Shown here piece by piece: positions 50,831 through 64,000 of a DNA stretch of 64,000 nucleotides; within the stretch, counting starts at the first letter, position 1, and each line of letters starts with the position of its first letter. Below the pieces are notes generated by a model, which saw only the letters and a program-made list of their open reading frames with translations, was not told the origin of the DNA and did no database searches. This DNA comes from Aplectana chamaeleonis (taxonomy: Eukaryota; Nematoda; Chromadorea; Rhabditida; Cosmocercidae), in the NCBI GenBank assembly GCA_029168955.1, contig JAPDOI010000375.1:620001-684000 (forward strand), written 5' to 3'. The position numbers and the translations under genes are program-made.

Positions 50831-53800
50831 CGATGACGCCATCAGAAGCCAGATGCACTTTTCACGACGTCCCGATGACGTCATCAGAAGCCTGATGCAC
50901 TTTTCACGACGTCCCGATGACGTCATCAGAAGCCAGATGCACTTTTCACGACGTACCGATGACGTCATCAGAAGCCAGATGCACTTTTCACGACGTCCCG
51001 ATGACGTCATCAGAAGCCAGATGCACTTTTCACGACGTCCCGATGACGTCATCAGAAGCCAGATGCACTTTTCACGACGTCCCGATGACGTCATCAGAAG
51101 CCAGATGCACTTTTCACGACGTCCCGATGACGTCATCAGAAGCCAGATGCACTTTCACGACGTCCCGATGACGTCATCAGAAGCCAGATACACTTTTCAC
51201 GACGTCCCGATGACGTCATCAGAAGCCAGATGCACTTTTCACGACGTCCCGATGACGTCATCAGAAGCCAGATGCACTTTTCACGACGTCCCGATGACGT
51301 CATCAGAAGCCAGATGCACTTTCACGACGTACCGATGACGTGAGCAGAAGGCAGATTGACTTTTCACCACGTCCCGATGACGTCATCAGAAGCCAGATGC
51401 ACTTTTCACGACGTCCCGATGACGTCATCAGAAGCTAGATGCACTTTTCACGACGTCCCGATGACGTCATCAGAAGCCAGATGCACTTTTCACGACGTCC
51501 CGATGACGTCATCAGAAGCCAGATGCACTTTTCACGACGTCCCGATGACGTCATCAGAAGCCAGATGCACTTTTCACGACGTCCCGACGACGTCATCAGA
51601 AGCCAGATGCACTTCTCACGACGCCCCGATGACGTCATCAGAAGCCAGATGCACTTTTCACGACGTCCCGATGACGTCATCAGAAGCCAGATGCACTTTT
51701 CACGACGTCCCGATGACGTCATCAGAAGCCAGATGCACTTTTCACGACGTCCCGATGACGTCATCAGGAGCCAGATGCACTTTTCACGACGTCACGATGA
51801 CGTCATCAGAAGCCAGGTGCACTTTTCACGACGTCCCGATGACGTCATCAGAAGCCAGATGCACTTTTCACGACGTCCCGATGACGTCATCAGAAGCCAG
51901 ATGCACTTTTCACGACGTCCCGATGACGTCATCAGAAGCCAGATGCACTTTTCACGACGTCCCGATGACGTCATCAGAAGCCAGATGCACTTTTCACGAC
52001 GTCCCGATGACGTCATCAGAAGCCAGATGCACTTTTCACGACGTCCCGATGACGTCATCAGAAGCCAGATGCACTTTTCACGACGTCCCGATGACGTCAT
52101 CAGAAGCCAGATGCACTTTTCACGACGTCCCGATGACGTCATCAGAAGCCAGATGCACTTTTCACGCCGTCCCGATGACGTCATCAGAAGCCAGATGCAC
52201 TTTTCACGCCGTCCCGATGACGTCATCAGAAGCCAGATGCACTTTTCACGACGTCCCGATGACGTCATCAGAAGCCAGATGCACTTTTCACGACGTCCCG
52301 ATGACGTCATCAGAAGCCAGATGCACTTTTCACGACGTCCCGATGACGTCATCAGAAGCCAGATGCACTTTTCACGACGTCCCGATGACGTCATCAGAAG
52401 CCAGATGCACTTTTCACGACGTCCCGATGACGTCATCAGAAGCCAGATGCACTTTTCACGACGTCCCGATGACGTCATCAGAAGCCAGATGCACTTTCAC
52501 GACGTCCCGATGACGTCATCAGAAGCCAGATGCACTTTTCACGACGTCCCGATGACGTCATCAGAAGCCAGATGCACTTTTCACGACGTCCCGATGACGT
52601 CATCAGAAGCCAGATGCACTTTTCACGACGTCCCGATGACGTCATCAGAAGCCAGATGCACTTTTCACGACGTCCCGATGACGTCATCAGAAGCCAGATG
52701 CACTTTTCACGACGTCCCGATGACGTCATCAGAAGCCAGATGCACTTTTCACGACGTCCCGATGACGTCATCAGAAGCCAGATGCACTTTCACGACGTCC
52801 CGATGACGTCATCAGAAGCCAGATGCACTTTTCCCGACGTCCCGATGACGTCATCAGAAGCCAGATGCACTTTTCACGACGTCCCGATGACGTCATCAGA
52901 AGCCAGATGCACTTTTCACGACGTCCCGATGACGTCATCAGAAGCCAGATGCACTTTTCACGACGTCCCGAAGACGTCATCAGAAGCCAGATGCACTTTT
53001 CACGACGTCCCGATGACGTCATCAGAAGTCAGAGGCACTTGTCACGACGTCCCGATGACGTCATCAGAAGCCAGATGCACTTTTCACGACGTCCCGATGA
53101 CGTCATCAGAAGCCAGATGCACTTTTCACGACGTCCCGATGGCGTAATCAGAAGCCAGATGCACTTTTCACGACGTCCCGATGACGTCATCAGAAGCCAG
53201 ATGCACTTTGCACGACGTACCGATGACGTCATCAGGAGCCAGATGCACTTTTCACGACGTCCCGATGACGTCATCAGAAGCCAGATGCACTTTTCACGAC
53301 GTCCCGATGACGTCATCAGAAGCCAGATGCACTTTTCACGACGTCCCGATGACGTCATCAGAAGCCAGATGCACTTTTCACGACGTCCCGATGACGTCAT
53401 CAGAAGCCAAATGCACTTTTCACGACGTCCCGATGACGTCATCAGAAGCCAGATGCACTTTTCACGACGTCCCGATGACGTCATCAGAAGCCAGATGCAC
53501 TTTTCACGACGTCCCGATGACGTCATCAGAAGCCAGATGCACTTTTCACGACGTCCCGATGACGTCATCAGAAGCCAGATGCACTTTTCACGACGTCCCG
53601 ATGACGTCATCAGAAGCCAGATGCACTTTTCACGACGTCCCGATGACGTCATCAGAAGCCAGATGCACTTTTCACGACGTCCCGATGACGTCATCAGAAG
53701 CCAGATGCACCTTTTCACGACGTCCCGATGACGTCATCAGAAGCCAGATGCACTTTTCACGACGTCCCGATGACGTCATCAGAAGCCAGATGCACTTTTC

Positions 53801-56800
53801 ACGACGTCCCGATGACGTCATCAGAAGCCAGATGCACTTTTCACGACGTCCCGATGACGTCATCAGAAGCCAGATGCACTTTTCACGACGTCCCGATGAC
53901 GTCATCAGAAGCCAGATGCACTTTTTCACGACGTCCCGATGACGTCATCAGAAGCCAGATGCACTTTTCACGACGTCCCGATGACGTCATCAGAAGCCAG
54001 ATGCACTTTTCACGACGTCCCGATGACGTCATCAGAAGCCAGATGCACTTTTCACGACGTCCCGATGACGTCATCAGAAGCCAGATGCACTTTCACGACG
54101 TCCCGATGACGTCATCAGAAGCCAGATGCACTTTTCACGACGTCCCGATGACGTCATCAGAAGCCAGATGCACTTTTCACGACGTCCCGATGACGTCATC
54201 AGAAGCCAGATGCACTTTTCACGACGTCCCGATGACGTCATCAGAAGCCAGATGCACTTTTCACGACGTCCCGATGACGTCATCAGAAGCCAGATGCACT
54301 TTTCACGACGTCCCGATGACGTCATCAGAAGCCAGATGCACTTTTCACGACGTCCCGATGACGTCATCAGAAGCCAGATGCACTTTTCACGACGTCCCGA
54401 TGACGTCATCAGAAGCCAGATGCACTTTTCACGACGTCCCGATGACGTCATCAGAAGCCAGATGCACTTTTCACGACGTCCCGATGACGTCATCAGAAGC
54501 CAGATGCACTTTTCACGACGTCCCGATGACGTCATCAGAAGCCAGATGCACTTTTCACGACGTCCCGATGACGTCATCAGAAGCCAGATGCACTTTTCAC
54601 GACGTCCCGATGACGTCATCAGAAGCCAGATGCACTTTTCACGACGTCCCGATGACGTCATCAGAAGCCAGATGCACTTTTCACGACGTCCCGATGACGT
54701 CATCAGAAGCCAGATGCACTTTTCACGACGTCCCGATGACGTCATCAGAAGCCAGATGCACTTTTCACGACGTCCCGATGACGTCATCAGAAGCCAGATG
54801 CACTTTTCACGACGTCCCGATGACGTCATCAGAAGCCAGATGCACTTTTCACGACGTCCCGATGACGTCATCAGAAGCCAGATGCACTTTTCACGACGTC
54901 CCGATGACGTCATCAGAAGCCAGATGCACTTTCACGACGTCCCGATGACGTCATCAGAAGCCAGATGCACTTTCACGACGTCCCGATGACGTCATCAGAA
55001 GCCAGATGCACTTTTCACGACGTCCCGATGACGTCATCAGAAGCCAGATGCACTTTTCACGACGTCCCGATGACGTCATCAGAAGCCAGATGCACTTTTC
55101 ACGACGTCCCGATGACGTCATCAGAAGCCAGATGCACTTTTCACGACGTCCCGATGACGTCATCAGAAGCCAGATGCACTTTCACGACGTCCCGATGACG
55201 TCATCAGAAGCCAGATGCACTTTTCACGACGTCCCGATGACGTCATCAGAAGCCAGATGCACTTTCACGACGTCCCGATGACGTCATCAGAAGCCAGATG
55301 CACTTTTCACGACGTCCCGATGACGTCATCATAAGCCAGATGCACTTTTCACGACGTCCCGATGACGTCTTCAGAAGCCAGATGCACTTTTCACGACGTC
55401 CCGATGACGTCATCAGAAGCCAGATGCACTTTTCACGACGTCCCGATGACGTCTTCAGAAGCCAGATGCACTTTTCACGACGTCCCGATGACGTCATCAG
55501 AAGCCAGATGCACTTTTCACGACGTCCCGATGACGTCATCAGAAGCCAGATGCACTTTCACGACGTCTCGATGACGTCATCAGAAGCCAGATGCACTTTT
55601 CACGACGTCCCGATGACGTCATCAGAAGCCAGATGCACTTTTCACGACGTCCCGATGACGTCATCAGAAGCCAGATGCACTTTTCACGACGTCCCGATGA
55701 CGTCATCAGAAGCCAGATGCACTTTTCATGACGTCCCGATGACGTCATCAGAAGCCAGATGCACTTTTCACGACGTCCCGATGACGTCATCAGAAGCCAG
55801 ATGCACTTTTCACGACGTCCCGATGACGTCATCAGAAGCCAGATGCACTTTTCACGACGTCCCGATGACGTCATCAGAAGCCAGATGCACTTTTCACGAC
55901 GTCCCGATGACGTCATCAGAAGCCAGATGCACTTTTCACGACGTCCCGATGACGTCATCAGAAGCCAGATGCACTTTTCACGACGTCCCGATGACGTCAT
56001 CAGAAGCCAGATGCACTTTTCACGACGTCCCGATGACGTCATCAGAAGCCAGATGCACTTTTCACGACGTCCCGATGACGTCATCAGAAGCCAGATGCAC
56101 TTTTCACGACGTCCCGATGACGTCATCAGAAGCCAGATGCACTTTTCACGACGTCCCGATGACGTCATCAGAAGCCAGATGCACTTTTCACGACGTCCCG
56201 ATGACGTCATCAGAAGCCAGATGCACTTTTCACGACGTCCCGATGACGTCATCAGAAGCCAGATGCACTTTTCACGACGTCCCGATGACGTCATCAGAAG
56301 CCAGATGCACTTTTCACGACGTCCCGATGACGTCATCAGAAGCCAGATGCACTTTTCACGACGTCCCGATGACGTCATCAGAAGCCAGATGCACTTTTCA
56401 CGACGTCCCGATGACGTCATCAGAAGCCAGATGCACTTTTCACGACGTCCCGATGACGTCATCAGAAGCCAGATGCACCTTTTCACGACGTCCCGATGAC
56501 GTCATCAGAAGCCAGATGCACTTTTCCCGACGTCCCCATGACGTCACCAGAAGCCAGAAGCACTTTTTACGACGTCCCGATGACGTCATCAGAAGCCAGA
56601 TGCACTTTTCACGACGTCCCGCTGACGTCATCAGAAGCCAGATGCACTTTTCACGACGTCCCGTTGACGTCACCAGAAGCGAGATGCACTTTTCACGACG
56701 TCCCGATGACGTCATCAGAAGCCAGATGCACTTTTCACGACGTCCCGATGACGTCATCAGAAGCCAGATGCACTTTTCACGACGTCCCGATGACGTCATC

Positions 56801-59800
56801 AGAAGCCAGATGCACTTTTCACGACGTCCCGATGACGTCATCAGAAGCTAGATGCACTTTTCACGACGTCCCGATGACGTCATCAGAAGCCAGATGCACT
56901 TTTCACGACGTCCCGATGACGTCATCAGAAGCCAGATGCACTTTTCACGACGTCCCGATGACGTCATCAGAAGCCAGATGCACTTTTCACGACGTCCCGA
57001 CGACGTCATCAGAAGCCAGATGCACTTTTCACGACGTCCCGATGACGTCATCAGAAGCCAGATGCACTTTTCACGACGTCCCGATGACGTCATCAGAAGC
57101 CAGATGCACTTTTCACGACGTCCCGATGACGTCATCAGAAGCCAGATGCACTTTTCACGACGTCCCGATGACGTCATCAGAAGCCAGATGCACTTTTCAC
57201 GACGTCCCGATGACGTCATCAGAAGCCAGATGCACTTTTCACGACGTCCCGATGACGTCATCAGAAGCCAGATGCACTTTTCACGACGTCCCGATGACGT
57301 CATCAGAAGCCAGATGCACTTTTCACGACGTCCCGATGACGTCATCAGAAGCCAGATGCACTTTTCACGACGTCCCGATGACGTCATCAGAAGCCAGATG
57401 CACTTTTCACGACGTCCCGATGACGTCATCAGAAGCCAGATGCACTTTTCACGACGTCCCGATGACGTCATCAGAAGCCAGATGCACTTTTCACGACGTC
57501 CCGATGACGTCATCAGAAGCCAGATGCACTTTCACGACGTCCCGATGACGTCATCAGAAGCCAGATGCACTTTTCACGACGTCCCGATGACGTCATCAGA
57601 AGCCAGATGCACTTTTCACGACGTCCCGATGACGTCATCAGAAGCCAGATGCACTTTTCACGACGTCCCGATGACGTCATCAGAAGCCAGATGCACTTTT
57701 CACGACGTCCCGATGACGTCATCAGAAGCCAGATGCACTTTTCACGACGTCCCGATGACGTCATCAGAAGCCAGATGCACTTTTCACGACGTCCCGATGA
57801 CGTCATCAGAAGCCAGATGCACTTTTCACGACGTCCCGATGACGTCATCAGAAGCCAGATGCACTTTTCACGACGTCCCGATGACGTCATCAGAAGCCAG
57901 ATGCACTTTTCACGACGTCCCGATGACGTCATCAGAAGCCAGATGCACTTTTCACGACGTCCCGATGACGTCATCAGAAGCCAGATGCACTTTTCACGAC
58001 GTCCCGATGACGTCATCAGAAGCCAGATGCACTTTTCACGACGTCCCGATGACGTCATCAGAAGCCAGATGCACTTTTCACGACGTCCCGATGACGTCAT
58101 CAGAAGCCAGATGCACTTTTCACGACGTCCCGATGACGTCATCAGAAGCCAGATGCACTTTTCACGACGTCCCGATGACGTCATCAGAAGCCAGATGCAC
58201 TTTTCACGACGTCCCGATGACGTCATCAGAAGCCAGATGCACTTTTCACGACGTCCCGATGACGTCATCAGAAGCCAGATGCACTTTTCACGACGTCCCG
58301 ATGACGTCATCAGAAGCCAGATGCACTTTTCACGACGTCCCGATGACGTCATCAGAAGCCAGATGCACTTTTCACGACATCCCGATGACGTCATCAGAAG
58401 CCAGATGCACTTTCACGACGTCCCGATGACGTCATCAGAAGCCAGATGCACTTTTCACGCCATCCCGATGACGTCATCAGAAGCCAGATGCACTTTTCAC
58501 GACGTCCCGATGACGTCATCAGAAGCCAGATGCACTTTTCACGACGTCCCGATGAAGTCATCAGAAGCCAGATGCACTTTTCACGACGTCCCGATGACGT
58601 CATCAGAAGCCAGATGCACTTTTCACGACGTCCCGATGACGTCATCAGAAGCCAGATGCACTTTTCACGACGTCCCGATGACGTCATCAGAAGCCAGATG
58701 CACTTTTCACGACGTCCCGATGACGTCATCAGAAGCCAGATGCACTATTCACGACGTCCTGATGACGTCATCAGAAGCCAGATGCACTTTTCACGACGTC
58801 CCGATGACGTCATCAGAAGCTCGAAGCACTTTTCACGACGTCCCGATGACGTCATCAGAAGCCAGATGCACTTTTCACGACGTCCCGATGACGTCATCAG
58901 AAGCCAGATGCACTTTTCACGACGTCCCGATGACGTCATCAGAAGCCAGATGCACTTTTACGACGTCCCGATGACGTCATCAGAAGCCAGATGCACTTTT
59001 CACGACGTCCCGATGACGTCATCAGAAGCCAGATGCACTTTTCACGACGTCCCGATGACGTCATCAGAAGCCAGATGCACTTTTCACGACGTCCCGATGA
59101 CGTCATCAGAAGCCAGATGCACTTTTCACGACGTCCCGATGACGTCATCAGAAGCCAGATGCACTTTTCACGACGTCCCGATGACGTCATCAGAAGCCAG
59201 ATGCACTTTTCACGACGTCCCGATGACGTCATCAGAAGCCAGATGCACTTTTCACGACGTCCCGATGACGTCATCAGAAGCCAGATGCACTTTTCACGAC
59301 GTCCCGATGACGTCATCAGAAGCCAGATGCACTTTTCACGACGTCCCGATGACGTCATCAGAAGCCAGATGCACTTTCACGACGTCCCGATGACGTCATC
59401 AGAAGCCAGATGCACTTTTCACGACGTCCCGATGACGTCATCAGAAGCCAGATGCACTTTTCACGACGTCCCGATGACGTCATCAGAAGCCAGATGCACT
59501 TTTCACGACGTCCCGATGACGTCATCAGAAGCCAGATGCACTTTTCACGACGTCCCGATGACGTCATCAGAAGCCAGATGCACTTTTCACGACGTCCCGA
59601 TGACGTCATCAGAAGCCAGATGCACTTTTCACGACGTCCCGATGACGTCATCAGAAGCCAGATGCACTTTTAACGACGTCCCGATGACGTCATCAGAAGC
59701 CAGATGCACTTTTCACGACGTCCCGATGACGTCATCAGAAGCCAGATGCACTTTTCACGACGTCCCGATGACGTCATCAGAAGCCAGATGCACTTTTCAC

Positions 59801-62800
59801 GACGTCCCGATGACGTCATCAGAAGCCAGATGCACTTTTCACGACGTCCCGATGACGTCATCAGAAGCCAGATGCACTTTGCACGACGTACCGATGACGT
59901 CATCAGGAGCCAGATGCACTTTTCACGACGTCCCGATGACGTCATCAGAAGCCAAATGCACTTTTCATGGCGTCCCGATGGCGTCATCAGAAGCCAGATG
60001 CACTTTTCACGACGTCCCGATGACGTCATCAGAAGTCAGAGGCACTTTTCACGACGTCCCGATGACGTCATCAGAAGCCAGATGCACTTGTCACGACGTC
60101 CCGATGACGTCATCAGAAGCCAGATGCACTTTTCACGACGTCCCGATGACGTCATCAGAAGCCAGATGCACTTTTCACGACGTCCCGATGACGTCATCAG
60201 AAGCCAGATGCACTTTTCACGACGTCCCGATGACGTCATCAGAAGCCAGATGCACTTTTCACGACGTCCCGATGACGTCATCAGAAGCCAGATGCACTTT
60301 TCACGACGTCCCGATGACGTCATCAGAAGCCAGATGCACTTTTCACGACGTCCCGATGACGTCATCAGAAGCCAGATGCACTTTTCACGACGTCCCGATG
60401 ACGTCATCAGAAGCCAGATGCACTTTTCACGACGTCCCGATGACGTCATCAGAAGCCAGATGCACTTTTCACGACGTCCCGATGACGTCATCAGAAGCCA
60501 GATGCACTTTTCACGACGTCCCGATGACGTCATCAGAAGCCAGATGCACTTTTCACGACGTCCCGATGACGTCATCAGAAGCCAGATGCACTTTTCACGA
60601 CGTCCCGATGACGTCATCAGAAGCCAGATGCACTTTTCACGACGTCCCGATGACGTCATCAGAAGCCAGATGCACTTTTCACGACGTCCCGATGACGTCA
60701 TCAGAAGCCAGATGCACTTTTCACGACGTCCCGATGACGTCATCAGAAGCCAGATGCACTTTTCACGACGTCCCGATGACGTCATCAGAAGCCAGATGCA
60801 CTTTTCACGACGTCCCGATGACGTCATCAGAAGCCAGATGCACTTTTCACGACGTCCCGATGACGTCATCAGAAGCCAGATGCACTTTTCACGACGTCCC
60901 GATGACGTCATCAGAAGCCAGATGCACTTTTCACGACGTCCCGATGACGTCATCAGAAGCCAGATGCACTTTTCACGACGTCCCGATGACGTCATCAGAA
61001 GCCAGATGCACTTTTCACGACGTCCCGATGACGTCATCAGAAGCCAGATGCACTTTTCACGACGTCCCGATGACGTCATCAGAAGCCAGATGCACTTTTC
61101 ACGACGTCCCGATGACGTCATCACAAGCCAGATGCACTTTTCACGACGTCCCGATGACGTCATCAGAAGCCAGATGCCCTTTTCACGACGTCCCGATGAC
61201 GTCTTCAGAAGCCAGATGCACTTTTCACGACGTCCCGATGACGTCATCAGAAGCCAGATGCACTTTTCACGACGTCCCGATGACGTCATCAGAAGCCAGA
61301 TGCACTTTTCACGACGTCCCGATGACGTCATCAGAAGCCAGATGCACTTTTCACGACGTCCCGATGACGTCATCAGAAGCCAGATGCACTTTTCACGACG
61401 TCCCGATGACGTCATCAGAAGCCAGATGCACTTTTCACGACGTCCCGATGACGTCATCAGAAGCCAGATGCACTTTTCACGACGTCCCGATGACGTCATC
61501 AGAAGCCAGATGCACTTTTCACGACGTCCCGATGACGTCATCAGAAGCCAGATGCACTTTTCACGACGTCCCGATGACGTCATCAGAAGCCAGATGCACT
61601 TTTCACGACGTCCCGATGACGTCATCAGAAGCCAGATGCACTTTTCACGACGTCCCGATGACGTCATCAGAAGCCAGATGCACTTTTCACGACGTCCCGA
61701 TGACGTCATCAGAAGCCAGATGCACTTTTCACGACGTCCCGATGACGTCATCAGAAGCCAGATGCACTTTTCACGACGTCCCGATGACGTCATCAGAAGC
61801 CAGATGCACTTTTCACGACGTCCCGATGACGTCATCAGAAGCCAGATGCACTTTTCACGACGTCCCGATGACGTCATCAGAAGCCAGATGCACTTTTCAC
61901 GACGTCCCGATGACGTCATCAGAAGCCAGATGCACTTTTCACGACGTCCCGATGACGTCATCAGAAGCCAGATGCACTTTTCACGACGTCCCGATGACGT
62001 CATCAGAAGCCAGATGCACTTTTCACGACGTCCCGATGACGTCATCAGAAGCCAGATGCACTTTTCACGACGTCCCGATGACGTCATCAGAAGCCAGATG
62101 CACTTTTCACGACGTCCCGATGACGTCATCAGAAGCCAGATGCACTTTTCACGACGTCCCGATGACGTCATCAGAAGCCAGATGCACTTTTCACGACGTC
62201 CCGATGACGTCATCAGAAGCCAGATGCACTTTTCACGACGTCCCGATGACGTCATCAGAAGCCAGATGCACTTTTCACGACGTCCCGATGACGTCATCAG
62301 AAGCCAGATGCACTTTTCACGACGTCCCGATGACGTCATCAGAAGCCAGATGCACTTTTCACGACGTCCCGATGACGTCATCAGAAGCCAGATGCACTTT
62401 TCACGACGTCCCGATGACGTCATCAGAAGCCAGATGCACTTTTCACGACGTCCCGATGACGTCATCAGAAGCCAGATGCACTTTTCACGACGTCCCGATG
62501 ACGTCATCAGAAGCCAGATGCACTTTTCACGACGTCCCGATGACGTCATCAGAAGCCAGATGCACTTTTCACGACGTCCCGATGACGTCATCAGAAGCCA
62601 GATGCACTTTTCACGACGTCCCGATGACGTCATCAGAAGCCAGATGAACTTTTCACGACGTCCCGATGACGTCATCAGAAGCCAGATGTACTTTCACGAC
62701 GTCCCGATGACGTCATCAGAAGCCAGATGCACTTTTCACGACGTCCCGATGACGTCATCAGAAGCCAGATGCACTTTTCACGACGTCCCGATGACGTCAT

Positions 62801-64000
62801 CAGAAGCCAGATGCACTTTTCACGACGTCCCGATGACGTCATCAGAAGCCAGATGCACTTTTCACGACGTCCCGATGACGTCATCAGAAGCCAGATGTAC
62901 TTTTCACGACGTCCCGATGACGTCATCAGAAGCCAGATGCACTTTTCACGACGTCCCGATGACGTCATCAGAAGCCAGATGCACTTTTCACGACCTCCCG
63001 ATGACGTCATCAGAAGCCAGATGCACTTTTCACGACCTCCCGATGACGTCATCAGAAGCCAGATGCACTTTTCACGACGTCCCGATGACGTCATCAGAAG
63101 CCAGATGCACTTTTCACGACGTCCCGATGACGTCATCAGAAGCCAGATGCACTTTTCACGACGTCCCGATGACGTCATCAGAAGCCAGATGCACTTTTCA
63201 CGACGACCCGATGACGTCATCAGAAGCCAGATGCACTTTTCACGACGTCCCGATGACGTCATCAGAAGCCAGATGCACTTTTCACGACGTCCCGATGACG
63301 TCATCAGAAGCCAGATGCACTTTTCACGACGTCCCGATGACGTCATCAGAAGCCAGATGTACTTTTCACGACGTCCCGATGACGTCATCAGAAGCCAGAT
63401 GCACTTTTCACGACGTCCCGATGACGTCATCAGAAGCCAGATGCACTTTTCACGACGTCCCGATGACGTCATCAGAAGCCAGATGCACTTTTCACGACGT
63501 CCCGATGACGTCATCAGAAGCCAGATGCACTTTTCACGACGTCCCGATGACGTCATCAGAAGCCAGATGCACTTTTCACGACGTCCCGATGACGTCATCA
63601 GAAGCCAGATGCACTTTTCACGACGTCCCGATGACGTCATCAGAAGCCAGATGCACTTTTCACGACGTCCCGATGACGTCATCAGAAGCCAGATGCACTT
63701 TTCACGACGTCCCGATGACGTCATCAGAAGCCAGATGCACTTTTCACGACGTCCCGATGACGTCATCAGAAGCCAGATGCACTTTTCACGACGTCCCGAT
63801 GACGTCATCAGAAGCCAGATGCACTTTTCACGACGTCCCGATGACGTCATCAGAAGCCAGATGCACTTTTCACGACGTCCCGATGACGTCATCAGAAGCC
63901 AGATGCACTTTTCACGACGTCCCGATGACGTCATCAGAAGCCAGATGCACTTTTCACGACGTCCCGATGACGTCATCAGAAGCCAGATGCACTTTTCACG

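Larger units (their letters stand above)
29331..64000. repeat. Satellite array C3: homogenised consensus 42-bp repeat
   Basis: More than 800 monomers by length, nearly all the same: palindrome GATGACGTCATC, then AGAAGCCAGATGC, ACTTTTCACGACGTCCC. Divergence falls toward the right; between about 60.1 and 62.6 kb almost every monomer is identical. Scattered exceptions include 41-bp monomers with three Ts, a few 39-bp monomers, and three clusters of unusual variants near 30.3, 36.6 and 49.8 kb. The array continues past the right edge. No gene, promoter or other feature is recognised in it. Confidence 0.97.

Noticed and set aside
58991..62647. A 1,218-codon open frame in the satellite, and hundreds of similar ones on both strands, as a repeat-protein gene
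   Set aside because: The period is 14 codons and several frames on both strands lack stops, so long frames are automatic. They are ended by 41-bp or 43-bp monomers, show no start context, and variants change amino acids freely (Cys/Ser, His/Asp). A codon-substitution test or RNA-seq could reopen the question.
1..64000. CRISPR array
   Set aside because: Repeats are direct and regular but have no unique spacers between them, no cas genes are present, and the retroelements are animal-type.

Overview
The window is almost entirely a 42-bp satellite array with two near-identical LTR retrotransposons embedded in it. I see no host gene, tRNA or rRNA. About 51 kb (by length roughly 1,200 monomers) is satellite and about 13 kb is retroelement. 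The array runs off both ends of the window, so its full size is unknown. BEL/Pao elements are confined to animals. The primer binding site matches my recollection of a nematode tRNA-Gly 3' end, and the undecayed CpG content fits an animal with little DNA methylation. A nematode is my best guess, held with moderate confidence.

Layout: array A (1-8625) is diverged and built of mixed monomer variants, with higher-order duplications of about 1.0-1.4 kb. BEL/Pao copy 1 (8626-15121) lies between 262/263-bp LTRs and is flanked by a 5-bp ATCAG target duplication. Array B (15122-17224) separates it from BEL/Pao copy 2 (17225-23696). Array C (23697-64000) follows: 23.7-25.3 kb matches array B, 25.3-29.3 kb carries a diverged 'ACTACG' subfamily, and from about 29.3 kb to the right edge a single consensus monomer is increasingly homogeneous.

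Monomer: 42 bp, 52% GC. It has two GACGTC boxes 31 bp apart, and the first sits at the centre of a perfect 12-bp palindrome, GATGACGTCATC, which contains the CREB/ATF-type bZIP site TGACGTCA. Because 42 is divisible by 3 and several frames lack stops, the array shows spurious reading frames of up to 1,218 codons on both strands.

Retroelements: each carries LTR promoter and polyadenylation signals, a tRNA-Gly-like primer site and one gag-pol polyprotein. The domain order is Gag with zinc knuckles, aspartic protease, reverse transcriptase, RNase H, integrase and a C-terminal domain that ends inside the 3' LTR. No env is present. Both copies are broken by many one-base frameshifts, mostly at different places. 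Shared rare flanks, LTR-specific variants and matching downstream satellite order indicate one insertion later copied in tandem with its surrounding array. A sharply bounded 0.5-kb patch over RNase H is about 6% diverged between the copies, while adjacent RT and integrase are nearly identical, which points to a mosaic or conversion event.
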